Origin: Capsicum annuum
Lineage: Eukaryota > Streptophyta > Magnoliopsida > Solanales > Solanaceae
Direction: 5' to 3'
Length of the DNA: 64,000 nucleotides
NCBI RefSeq assembly: GCF_002878395.1
Contig: NW_025856403.1
Coordinates: forward strand, 114,522 to 178,521
The notes under the pieces were generated by a model. The model was not told the DNA's origin. It did no database searches and saw nothing but the letters and a program-made list of their open reading frames with translations. Of the stretch, positions 24,305 to 35,640 are shown piece after piece. Positions within the stretch are counted from its first letter, which is position 1; each line of letters starts with the position of its first letter. Made by a program: the position numbers and the translations under genes.

Positions 24305-25805
24305 TGCTATGATGTTTGGGATTTGAATTAAGAAGAAGAAGAATTATAATCCCTCTCTTGCTATAAATCCCCTTGTTTTTATACATTATGAATTATTCAA
24401 TTTCATACTGAGAAGCATGTTACACATGTCTTTACTATTATTTTAGACTTGAGCTTAATTATGAATTAAAGAAAGGGTGTTTCTTGTTTATATAAAGGAG
24501 AAGTGATGAATTTAAAGAGTTGCATGGTTTGTCTCAAAATACTTGAGCACCACTTGTTTGATGAAATGTTGAAAAGAGAGAATCTCATCATAGTTTGAAA
24601 TATGTTGAAAACAAGAACTCTCTTGCATTGTTTGATTGATTTTGTGGTCTAAACATTGTTTTTTCTTGAAAGGAGTTGTAAATTGATAAGGTATTGCTGA
24701 GAAATATGACTTACAATTCTTGGTATGAGGATACCAAATAAATGAATGCCATAGGAGATTCAGTCATGCCATAGGAGATTCAGAACAGACTAGAAATACA
24801 GATTTTACTTAGATCCTTAGGTTTTGAATTCCGAAAGATGCATGTTTAGAAAAGGTTAAAAATGGGATTAAAGAGAGTTAGATGGTTACTCGAAGAAAGT
24901 ACAAGATGAAAGACTCAAAGCTAGAAATCGTGATTTTCCGACATGGGATTATGGTACCCTGCTATGTGATCTTGTGTACCTTGATTTATGTAGTCCCAAA
25001 TTAGGACTATGATTAGGAGCCCTTCTTTTTTTATCTTGTGCACTGCCAAGACATGTTGATTTGATTAGGGATTTTGGCGCCCTGCTATGTGATCTTGTGT
25101 TCCCCCTTATAGATACTTCAACCCTTGTGGCAAACCTAGAGAGGGAGCTTAGCCGTAGAGTCAAGGGTGGATTCTGTATAGCCCGTTGATATACAGATTA
25201 TAGGGTGTACCTTCTAGCTTAGAAGTAAAGTAAAGAGTGGCTCATGATTTCAAAGAAATATTTCAAAGTCTTTAAAGTATGCCCATGTGTTTCCATATAT
25301 CATATGTAAAATATTTTATAAATTGCTCTCACTTATGTTATATATAAATACACTATTTTAGATTTCTCTGCGTAACAGTACATATGTATTGATCCCCTTA
25401 TATCTCAAGATCTGAGGCACATTCCTGTGGTCCTGTTCAGCAGTAGACCTGTGTGTGTAAGAAGTTGCAGTTGGTGAGCCTTCTCTATTCCGAAAGGCCT
25501 GATTTTCAAATTTCTTTACTCTTTCTATTTTATGGTCTACTGGGGTCCTTGTCCCATTTTTGAGACAAATGTTGGTTTATATGTTATTAGAGCTTGCACA
25601 GACTAGTGTCATGTAATTTTAATATTGAGTACATACTTTGAATTGTACAGTTACTTATGAGATTAACCATGTTTATGCTATGTTATTTTTTTTATTTCTA
25701 TAAATTATATGATCGTAGTGCAAGATTGCCAAATAGAGAAGGGAGCTCGAGTCTTCTTCGTTTTGGGTGCTCGTCGCGGCCAGGGCCTCGGCTTGGGTCA
25801 TAGCA

Positions 25806-25822
25806 AACTTGGTATTAGAGCA
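25806..25822 (+). other. primer-binding site of D
   Basis: AACTTGGTATTAGAGCA directly after the left LTR, complementary to the initiator-Met tRNA 3' end with one change from TTGGTATCAGAGC. Confidence 0.8.
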
Positions 25823-28800
25823 CAATTCATTATCCTAGGGAGTCTTCAAAATCATGTCTAGTAGAGTATTGCTTTTGGGTGTGTTTTACACCATACCTAT
25901 AATCAGGAGACTACCGGTCATTTAGGAGTTGTTTCTTATTCTTTCATACTCTAGTTCATGCTATAGTGTTGTCCATAAGAAATTCATCCAAATCTCTTCC
26001 TTGTGCTAATTTCATGGGTCATGCCTCATTGTCGAGGCGTTATAAGTCTAAAAGTCTAGTTCCCCCAGCAATGTGGTTCTTTATGATTGAATTATCCATA
26101 AAGTTATGAGATAGCACAAAGACTTTAGAGGAGTCCATTAGTTCTTCAAGGTGTATTGATTCAAGTGTATACTTTTAGTCTGATCAAATCGTGCTTTTCA
26201 GAGGTATGAAGTATATTCAGTCCCTTTTAAAAATTCTTATTTTAGATGTCATGCATAAGGGTAATATGGTGTAGCAGAATGTTGAAACTGTATTTTCACC
26301 TGAGTAGTTGTATATGCTAAAATGTCATGACCTATTGGTAGTGAGATAGGCCAAAAAGTTGGTGATATAAAGTCAAAAGGTTAGAAGTTAGAGTAAGGGT
26401 GACTTTTGTGCAAATAGGAAGTTTTAGTTGTATAACCCTTTGATTACGGGGTGTTTTTTCCTTTAATGGAGGTTGGCTAATGTTACAGCAAGATTTATAG
26501 AGTGATTATGGTAGTTTGTGAAGGAAGTGTTTGGCTATGAGTATTATTTATTCAAATTAGGAAAGGAGCCTAGAATGGATACTTATGGTGGTTGTAGAAA
26601 ACATTTATAAGTTGTGAATGAAAAGGGGTAAATTAGTCAATAGGTTACAAATACAAACTCATTGCTGGTTATGGAACTTGAAGGTAGTGGGGATGCATGT
26701 ATGGGTAAGTAAATATGACGTAGGGAAGTGGAATATGCTGATGAGATCATATTGGGTTATGTTATAAGATTAAGATCCAATATCCCTATGATGTGAATTT
26801 ACCCCTTTTAATAGTCTTTTCTTTAGTAGTTGTAAACTAGTACTACGTGAGAATGTAGGTAGTGGAATTTGAGGTGTAGTAGCTAGGTGAAATGAAGTAT
26901 TTTGGGTTAATTTCCCAATTTGATAGATTAGTATAGCATGTGGAATGCTTCATTGGTGGTACATAATTGACGTTAGAATATAGGCTTGAACATTAGATGT
27001 GAAGTATGGTGGTAACAGTAATCGTGAGATATATGTGTACATGAGGACTAGTGTTAAAGCAATGAATTGTGGTTGTATCATTGAGTGGATAAGAACGTGA
27101 GTATAAAGGAATAAGTTTAATCTCGGGTAGTAGGCTATTAGATAATGTTTTATGTGTATAAGTGTTTGGTGTACCCATTCTAGATTTTTGAAATTTGTAG
27201 TATTGAAACGTCCGGGGAAGACTAAGGAGTTGTTGTATAGTGTTCATTATAGTGGGATTGAGAAAATATAGGTAGGCAATATGTTCCTTTTATATAGTTT
27301 TGCAAATTTTGTTAAGTTGTAAGTTGTATGATTAGAGGTGTAAAGCTAGCATTTTAAGGAATTGAAGATGTACTGTTAAGTGTTTAGACACGTGGGTGTT
27401 TATGCCTATGATGATGGTAGTCATAAGTTAATGACCTTGGGTTGTAGTAAATTATGATTTAGTCTCCCTGGAAGGGAAAGGATCTATAAATAATTTAGTA
27501 TATTCATATATTTATTAAGGGGAGTTTATGTTCGTGTGTATATTGATACCCCTTTGTGATAAGGAGTGTGAATACGTACACTCATGAGAGTGGCAGTTAT
27601 AGGGTGATGACTATAGAGGTTAGCGAAAGTTAAGAGTAGCATTTACTAAAAGCAAAACCTTCAGAGTATAGTTTATCAGGAAGAGTTTAGATTTTATGTT
27701 TATGGTGATGTCTCTTTTGCGTTGAGAGTTGTGGCTATAGATTTTTATATGAGGTTATCTCTATAAGTCTAGGAGTGTGACTTTGGTCTAAGAGGAAGAT
27801 GATGGATTAAAGTTTTTCTCGAATTTTCTTCTGGTGGCAAGTTTCAAGTAAGAATCATGATAAATCAATTCCTATTCAAGCAAGTTCCTCCTACTCCAAT
27901 TTGAATGGACACCTACCAATGTCTTATGTATTTAAGTCCTTTCTATGTCTAAGGTTTGACCTCTCCACGTAACTCATGTCATGTCCTGACCTCCAAACTA
28001 GAAGCAATAATGTCCTTATGTGATCCCATATTCCAAGTATAAAAGCTTAATGTTATGTTGCTCATGAACCTTAAATCTGTGTCTCATATCATGCTAGGTT
28101 CTAGGAAACTATGTTATCGTATGTTACTGATTCATTTTAGGTCGATATCAGCTCATCTCTAAAAATAAGAAGTGATAGCTTCGAGTAAAAATCATTGTCT
28201 CAATTGTCGACTTTATGAATTCCAAATATATGTTATACAACTCATGATATATGCGTTCATGTTTCTCACTATGGTTTGTCCTAAGGACTCATTATATGTT
28301 GCGTGTATGCCAGAGTGACTTTACTTATGATCCGGACAATTGATATATAAAGCACTTCTTGTCTATTCTATCGTATCTTTACCTCATGTCCCACCTTGAG
28401 TAGATCAACAAATACGGGTTATAATTGAGTAGTGATTCTCCAACTCATGATGCTTCTGCTCGGGTCCCTTAATGACCCTCCATATGTTAGTATGATGGTG
28501 GTTGTGAAAGCATAGTAGTGTGTTAAGTAGGGGAGTAGATGTTCTTGAAGCTTAAAATTTTGATGTGATTTCTCGAGCTATGATTATAGGAGAAGGTGGA
28601 AGAAGAAGAAGATGTACTTTCGTTACATGAAATAGTCAGGAAGGAGAGATGTGGTTAAAAAAAATCATTGCGAGAACGATTGAAGTTGTTGGTCTTAGTG
28701 GGGAGATCCATATAGTGGGTGTAGTAATGATATACTTGAATGTTCTGATTGATGAAAACAAAAATCAATGTGTTATGTGGTTGGTACTCTTTCATTTAAA

Positions 28801-29387
28801 ACCCAAGTGGATTTGTTGGTAGTGACAAGGTGAAGTAATTTTCCTAGTGGGATGTAAAGTACAGGGTTCCGTAGCTTAAATTGGTACCTTTTAACTCTGA
28901 GTTAAGTTTCAACGTAGAAGTTCTATGTAGTGAGATTTAAACTCTTGTGGTTAGATATGTGTTGGGGGAATCGTAAGTTGGAAATAATGAGGCACGTAAT
29001 TTATTGTTTCGGGTGTAGAGAGGTAGTGTTTCTAAATTTAAGTCTTTTCGTATTATCTTGTAAGGTGGAGAATGTTTCTATTCTTATGTCCCGCAAGAAT
29101 CTCATCTCATGTCTTGTACAAATCTTAATCAGGTCGAGGATTCTTAGAAAATTTCATGTCTTACAATGTTTTTATCATGTGGCATAAAACACATGCCAAG
29201 ATCATGTCAATGTCAAGTTTCGTTATCTCATGTTTCGTGCTTACATGTTTTCCTAAGGGTTACATGAAGCTCATTGGCTGCCTTTACATATTCTGTTGAG
29301 GAAAAATGTTCAATACGATATTACGTTCTTTATTTTACACTTTTAGAGCTTCAAAAAGTCCCTACCCATCATTCGGGGATGAATAAT
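25823..29387 (+). other. interior of D: leader, vestigial gag start, long non-coding region
   Basis: The leader keeps a GGTGT...ACACC hairpin at 25878-25892. At 26021 an ATGCCTCATTGTCGAGG start matches the first codons of the gag of C (ATGCCTCCTTGTCG) but hits a stop within about a dozen codons. The remaining 3.3 kb shows no gag, protease, RT, RNase H or integrase motif. Stretches such as 27810-27935 and 29340-29400 align with the reverse complement of the interior of E. An 85-codon open stretch at 28930-29187 has no recognisable motif and is probably chance. Confidence 0.75.
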
Positions 29388-29402
29388 CCCAAGGGGGGAT
29401 AA
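29388..29402 (+). other. polypurine tract of D
   Basis: CCAAGGGGGGATAA abuts the right LTR at 29403. Confidence 0.85.
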
Positions 29403-30313
29403 TGTAACACCCCGCACTTTCGGGCTAAAGTTTGAACTGTCCTTTCTACATGTATAGACCCGAACCTAATGATTCTTTGTTAATATATGTGTGATAATCA
29501 ATCCTATAGTGTGTAAATACCTTTGAATATGAATTGAGGTTACAAAAATCTCCAAACCCAAAGACTAGTTGAAAGCTGTTCTATCGATTATGTTTTGATA
29601 AACGTCATAACTTGGGTCAACTTTCATCGACCATAACTTCTTGTATATAGCTAGTTAGAGTGACTACTCTGTACCAAATGAAAGTTATGCTCAATTTACT
29701 TTGAAGTGTCTGTCTGCCAAAATGTAACGACGAGGCTGACGACCTATCAACTAGGAGACAGCCTATTAGCCCGAGTCATCAGCCTAGGATAGAAAGTGGT
29801 GAAATCCATCCAAAAAGTGACGACCTATCACCTGATTGATGGCCCATCAACCTAGATCGTCAACTGATGAAGTTTTGATACTTTTTTTGTTTCCTTAGGG
29901 GTATTTTAGTCTTTTTTCACTCCAAAAACCTTCTCCACGAATTAAATTACACCCTAAATGTTATTTACTCAACCATTATCAATTTTACAACATATTAATT
30001 CCTCTCCTCTCAAGAACAAGGGAAATTAGGGTTTCCTCCAAGAACAAGAAATCGGGAAAAATCAATCATTAAGTCCAAGATTTCTAAGGAACAAATCAAG
30101 ATTCGAGTTCTACTCTTTGAACTAAGTAATCTAAGGTACGTGGGGTTTACCTAAACTACATGGGCACGGTGAAATCGTTTTAATTATGTTTAAATATTGA
30201 GAAAACATGAATTTACAAAAGGGTCTTGAATTTACAATTACAATTATACATTGTAAATCCTTCTTGACAATAAAGATTGAGTCTTGAGTCCTTACCGCTT
30301 AAACTCAATTTTG

Positions 30314-30352
<39 letters not shown>

Positions 30353-31786
30353 CTCTCTTGTTATAAATCCCTTGTTTTTATATGTTATGAATTATTCAAT
30401 TTTGTACTAAGAAGTATGCTACAAATGTCTTTATTGTTATTTAAGACTTAATCTTAATTATGAATTGAAGAGAGGGTGTTTATTGTTTATAAAAAGGAGA
30501 AGTGCTGAATTTAGAGAGTTACATGATTTGTCACAAAATACTTGAGAACCACATGTTAGATGAAATGTTGAAAAGAGAGAATCACATCATAGTTTGAAAT
30601 ATATTTTGAAAACAAGAACTCTCATGCATTGTTTGATTGATTTTGTGGTCTAAACATTGTTTTGCTTGAAAGGAGTTGTCACTTGATAATGTATGGCTGA
30701 GAAATATGAGCTGAAAGTCTTGGCATGACGATACCAAATAGATGAATGCCATAGCAGATTCAGAATAGAATAGAAATACAGATATTTCTCAGATTCTCAA
30801 ATTTTGAATTCAGAACGATGCATGTTTAGAAAAGATTAAAAATGGAAGTATAGAGAGCTAGATGGTTACCCGAAGAAAGTACGAGTTGAAAGACTCAATG
30901 CTAGAAATCATGATTGGCCGACACGGGATTATGGTATCCTGCTTTGTGATCTTGTGTACTTTGATTTATGTAGTGCCAAATTTGGACTATGGTTAGGATC
31001 CCTACTTTGTGATCTCGTGCACTTCCATGACATATTGATTTGATTGGGGATTTCGGCATCCTACTATGTGATCTTGTTTGTCCCCCATATAGATACTCCA
31101 ATCCTTTTTACAAACTTGGATTGGGGGATTGACCAACGAGTCAAGGGCAGATTTTATATAGCCCATGGAATTACAGATTGTAGTGTGAACCATCTAGCTC
31201 AGAAGTAAAGTAAAGAGTGGGTCATGATTTCAAAGAAATATTTTAAAGTCTTTAAACTATGCCCATGTGTTTTAATATATCATATGTAAAATATTTTATA
31301 AATTTCTCTTACTTATGTTATATATAAGTACATTATTTTAGATTTCTCTACGTACCAGTACATATATATATTGAAACCCCTATATCTCAGGATCCGAGAC
31401 ACATTCACGCGGTCCCGTTCAGCGGTAGACCTATGTGTGTCAGAAGTGGCAATTGGTGAGCCTTCTCTATTCAGGAAGACCTGATTTTTAGATTTCTTTG
31501 TTCTTTCTATTTTATGATCTACTGGGGGCTTGTCCAATTTTTTAGACAGATATTGTTTTCAATGTTATTAGAGATTTCACAGACTAGTGTTATGTAGTTT
31601 AAATAGAGTACCTACTTTTGAATTGTCCAGTTACTTATGAGATTGGTCATGTTTCCGTTATGTTATCTTTCCGCATTTCTATAAATTGTATGATCGTAGT
31701 GCAAGATCGCTAGATAGAGAAAGGCGCCGGAGCCTTCATGGTTCGGAATGCACATCACGACCAAGGCCTCTGCTCGGGTCATGACA
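29403..31786 (+). repeat. right (3') LTR of D
   Basis: Starts TGTAACACCCCGC and ends GGTCATGACA. It aligns along its length with 23289-25805. The TA tract is at 30315-30348. The word cassette is at 29715-29875. Confidence 0.9.
30315..30348. repeat. (TA)17 microsatellite in the right LTR of D
   Basis: Uninterrupted TA dinucleotides. Confidence 0.95.
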
Positions 31787-31791
31787 CTTAG

Positions 31792-32458
31792 CTTGATTAC
31801 AAATCACTTCAATGAAAATATACTTACAATTATAATTTGTGGAGAGAAATAAAAAAGACATCAAGAAATAATAATCCAAAATCATACATGGACATGAACC
31901 AACACATCTATTTGAATAGATGCACGTATAGATGAAGAAAGAAATTGAAATCAAAATTTTGTATCCATCCACACCAAATTATATACCACTGCGATGTATT
32001 CGGGGCTGCTAACCTATGAACAAAAACCCCAAATAAGCAATCTAACCAAATTGAGTAGTATAAAAAAAATGATACGTAGAACACATGTATAGACAAAACT
32101 AAAAGAGCTTATGGTTTCTCATCTTCTCTATGTTTCACAAAGGAGAAAGATAGGAGATAGAGACCATATAGGGACATACGAACACACTGAGACGTGTCTT
32201 GCAACAGGCAAGTACTTCCTACATGTATTAGTATAATACATCAATAGTAGGTATACTAAATGACTATAATACATACCCTTCAATGAAATTTTTTTTGACA
32301 TATACGAAAATAACTTCTTCCATTATATAGAAAAACTTCAGTTTCCATTGCTAAGTACCTTTGATGAATCCTCAATAGCATATTCAGTGAACTTCCTATT
32401 TTTGCATCAGTAGAAAATCACCATTTTGAAAATAGTAGGTAAATGACGGAGAAATAGG
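31792..32458. other. AT-rich intergenic sequence
   Basis: No gene or repeat structure recognised. Open frames of 62-78 codons at 31736-32096 overlap the end of D and lack any motif. Confidence 0.5.
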
Positions 32459-33850
32459 ATAAAAAATGGGCCTAATATACCCTTCAAGTATTGAAAATAA
32501 TCCTAAAATACCATCCTTCCATCTTTGCACTCTAAAATATCCTTACCATACACCTACAAACTAAAAAAAATAGTATTTTTATTGAATATGTGTTAGTTTC
32601 TTATTGATTGTAATTTAATTAATTAAAAACTTAATATCCCCAAACCCAATCCGAATTTCACTTACCGTCCAAGATGCTTGTTTTGAAATTTACCTTCGTA
32701 GAAAATTGATCTCTTTATTTAAAAAGTATGGTAAAGTTTTTGTTTGAGAAAGAACTACACATTTTGTGGGATTAAAACTATTTTATTTGACTAAACTATT
32801 TTGTCCAAAAATTGATTTAACATTCCTAAATTTTGGATCTCTACATAGTACATCAAACTCTCAAACTCCATGAATAAGGTAATTAATCTGAACCATCTGA
32901 GATAGGATCCTAATGATATCTAGACTATAAATAAGGTTGCTTACCATTGCCTCCCTCTAATCCAACACCTTAAGAATTATAGTCTGGTATATAGAATAAA
33001 AAGAAATCATTATTTGGCTGAACAGCCGCATTAAAGTAATTACTTTTATCGTCAAACTGATTATAAATTTCTTTATAGCCTTGCTCTATAGTTCGTGGTC
33101 AATAAATTTCACCTGGTCACAAAAGAAATTGAGCAAAGGTGATCAATATCACCTATGATTTCAGTCTCACAGAATGAAATAATCAACTACCAGCTGCAGA
33201 GCAAGGGTACAAAGGAACTTATAATAAATTTGATGATAAGCTTACTTTAATGTGGGTGCTCAATAAGATAATGGTTCCTTCTCTAGTATATGTCTGTCTA
33301 TAATTTTTACAATGTTAGATTAGTGGGAGGCAACAAGAAGCAACCCTATCTATCATCTGAATATCATTAGAAATCTATCTTATATGGTTCAGAGTCCATG
33401 GCATAATCATAGGGTTTGATGTACTATGTAGATATTCAAAATTTGGAAATGTTAAATAAACTTTTGGTCAAACTAATTTGGTCAAGTCAAAGGGTTTTAA
33501 TCACATAAAATGAATAGTTCTTTCTCAAGCAAAAACTCTACCATACTTTTTATCCAAAGAGTTATCAACTTTCTACTAAGGTAAGTCCCCAAAAACATCT
33601 TGGATGGTAAGAGCGATTCGGATTGGGTTTGGGGATTATTAAGGTTTAATTATTTAAAATTTCGACCAATAAAAAACTGCCACGTTTTGAATGAAAATAC
33701 TAATAATTTTTTAAAAAAGTTTTCTGTTAAGTGAAAGGATAAAATAGAGTCTATATATGAATGAGAAGAATACTTTTAAAGCCAAAGGTAAAAGAAAGGT
33801 ATATTAAGATCATTTTCTATATTTGAAGAGTATATTAGATTTTTTTTTAT
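32459..33850. repeat. long inverted repeat / fold-back element
   Basis: The left arm, about 32459-33120, is the reverse complement of the right arm, about 33163-33850, with moderate divergence over nearly the whole length. Matching anchors include CTAATATACCCTTCAA (32470) with TTTGAAGAGTATATTAG (33823), CCAAACCCAATCCGAA (32640) with TTCGGATTGGGTTTGG (33616), and GGTTGCTTACCATTGCCTCC (32935) with GGAGGCAACAAGAAGCAACC (33327). The 42-bp loop holds a small palindrome, AGGTGAT...ATCACCT (33137-33154). It resembles foldback or MULE-derived elements, but no convincing TSD was found. A transcript would form a hairpin of about 650 bp. Confidence 0.85.
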
Positions 33851-34745
33851 GAAAGTAAAATTGTGTACCTTCTATTTCATTTTATATGACGAAGTTTAAC
33901 TGGTACGGAATTAAAGAAAGAGAAAACAACCTTTTAGAATGTATCAAAAGTAATCTTAGATCTTGTAATATTAAACATACATACCAAGACATTTTTATGA
34001 TCATAGGAACATGTCATTTAAAAATATAATGAATCAGATTTTAAAATTTATAAAATTTTCAAACACAAAAAGTGTCACTCTCTTAATTACATAGTAAAAA
34101 GAAAAGAGCAATATGTAAAATAAAAAATTAGTGATTGCTTATTAGATTTCTCATCGATCACCACTTCCATCTCACATTTTTCTTAGGATAAAATCTAGGA
34201 GGAGTTGGAGGATTTTCTTTATCAAATTTCACAGATTTTAGTTTCTCAAAAACTCTTATTCTACTCTGCTATGAACTCTTTTAATGTTTGGTTCAGCCAT
34301 GCCTTAATGCTTGAGGTAAAATAATAAATTTTGATGATGATGTTACAATTTGTAATGTGTATTTATAGAAAAAAATGAGAACGGGGGGTATTAAGTGGGA
34401 TATGCATAATTTTTTTGTTTTTTGTTCGAATTTAGAGAGTATAGAATAGGGTGAGTGGTCATTAAATAGATGGGTACCAATTAACTGTAGATGAAGTAAA
34501 TTAGATTTTGTACTAAAAAAAATTATAATTTACTATAGTTACTTTGGAAAATATTTTAAAGAAGGAACTAGTAATTAATCATATGATAAAAGAGACATAA
34601 GATATAATGTTGCTAAATCTGATTGGCTAATCTATATTAGGACATAAAAGAAATCACCAAAAACAGAGGAAAGGTACGTCATTATCTTTTCTTAAGCATA
34701 GGAAGTCATCTACAAGCCCAAATTAGCAAAGAAAGAGCATGTCCA
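33851..34745. other. AT-rich intergenic sequence
   Basis: No gene or repeat structure recognised. Confidence 0.5.
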
Positions 34746-35026
34746 TTAGTCATCTGTTGATGGAAATTCAATGGAAGTTAGTAAAGGAAGAGGGTTTACG
34801 AAAAATGAATGCATGTGCAAGAGCCTCACCTGTGGAAGAATTGGAAACTCCGAACGGCATCCTCCTTCAACATCACATATAGAGGTATCCCAACCACCCG
34901 AAGATCGGTATTTTAGAAGAAAAATAAGTGACAAACTCACATATTCGAAAGAGGGAAGCAGCTTACCTTGGTCATTTGACAATTCTTTTGTGGTAAAGAG
35001 AAACAGCACGCCTTCGGGAAAAACAT
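34746..35026 (-). pseudogene. possible gene 5' end or captured gene fragment (two short exons)
   Basis: On the minus strand an ATG at 35026-35024 opens a 20-codon first exon (begins MFFPKACCFSLPQKN) that ends at 34967 in AAG, directly followed by GTAAGC. A 137-bp stretch (34966-34830) ends in TTCTTCCACAG and could be an intron. The next frame continues in phase for 27 codons to a stop at about 34746. A TATA box, a CT-rich leader and TGGGCT/AGCCCA motifs lie upstream. I do not recognise the product; 47 codons is short, and the sequence may be a decayed or transduplicated gene start. Open frames of 103 codons (minus) and 186 codons (plus) across the same DNA have no motif. Confidence 0.3.
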
Positions 35027-35123
35027 CGATGATCCAAAAAAGAAGAAGAAGAAGCAAGTGGTGGTTACAGCGACATCAGCTAGGGAAAATAAGGATTGTG
35101 AAGATGAAGTATAGAGTATTAAA

Positions 35124-35190
35124 CCTTTATATAGTTAGGTCTTTTTGGCAAGTGGGCTTAGACCTAGTCAGCCCAATTTGTCTGCCTTTT
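35124..35190 (-). promoter_or_regulatory. candidate plant promoter (TATA box, site II-like motifs)
   Basis: Minus strand: CTATATAAAGG at 35134-35124, preceded by TGGGCT and AAGCCCA (about 35175 to 35152). A CT-rich leader with CTTCTTCTTCTTCTT follows at about 35058-35040. This is the usual arrangement of a plant promoter driving the possible exons at 35026-34746. It is inferred from motifs only. Confidence 0.35.
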
Positions 35191-35340
35191 CATTTTGTTT
35201 TTCTAATGTTTTATGGACTTATGCCAGACACTTTTTGCTTTTTAATTTATAAAAGAGAAAGGACAGAAAAAATACTTCAAATTAAACTATTTTCATTAAA
35301 ATGGCCATGGAATTTAAATTTCACTTTCTAGCCATTTCAA

Positions 35341-35640
35341 TTTATTGGCTTGTTCTATACCGTTTCTACACATTTTCTATACATATCTTATACTTATAGA
35401 TATTAGATACGAAAATTATATAGTTTTGATACATAATTTATACAATAACTGCACATTTTTTTTTACATGATTTATACAATAATTATATAATTTTCATACA
35501 CTTTTTATATATATTTTCAATATATTTTATACATATACATATTTGATAGAATTATACAATTTCTATACATATATCTTATATAGATACATATTCTATTTAA
35601 CAATTATATCATTTTTATATAATTTAATTATTATTTTTAA
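35341..35640. repeat. AT-rich degenerate array of TATACA / ATTTATACA words
   Basis: Dense repeats of TTTATACA, TCTATACAT and TATACAATT with no fixed period, probably the body of a small AT-rich transposon. A 23-24-bp direct repeat (ATATCAGTATTGTATATG, twice) follows at about 35738-35777. Confidence 0.65.

Larger units (their letters stand above)
23289..25805 (+). repeat. left (5') LTR of D
   Basis: Starts TTTAACACC, a mutated TGTAACACC. It contains the conserved block at about 23515-23640, a GATGGCCTATCACC-type cassette at 23670-23835, a (TA)n/(TATG)n tract at 24257-24304, a short tandem duplication (ATGCCATAGGAGATTCAG twice, 24746-24783) and CCTGCTATGTGATCTTGTG words at about 24955-25110. 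Confidence 0.88.
23289..31786 (+). mobile_element. non-autonomous LTR retrotransposon D (LARD-like), same family as E
   Basis: 8498 bp with TSD CTTAA at 23284-23288 and CTTAG at 31787-31791, one mismatch. Left LTR is 23289-25805, interior 25806-29402 and right LTR 29403-31786. The PBS follows the left LTR and the PPT precedes the right LTR, so the orientation is plus. The 3.6-kb interior has no pol but aligns in patches with the interior of E, which means it is a family trait and not one random decay. The left LTR ends TAGCA where the right ends TGACA. Confidence 0.88.

Noticed and set aside
28930..29187. 85-codon open frame in the interior of D considered as a residual gag or a novel gene
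   Set aside because: No motif, and it is Cys/Leu/Val-rich in a way that looks like chance. Without a matching frame in E there is no support.
32459..33850. Assignment of the fold-back to MULEs
   Set aside because: The ends resemble MULE or foldback termini, but no 8-11-bp TSD could be seen, so the class was left open.
34771..35331. 186-codon open frame on the plus strand, the longest frame in the window
   Set aside because: It has no motif, overlaps a frame of 103 codons on the other strand, and its last third is AT-rich low-complexity sequence. The splice and promoter signals in this region point to the minus strand.
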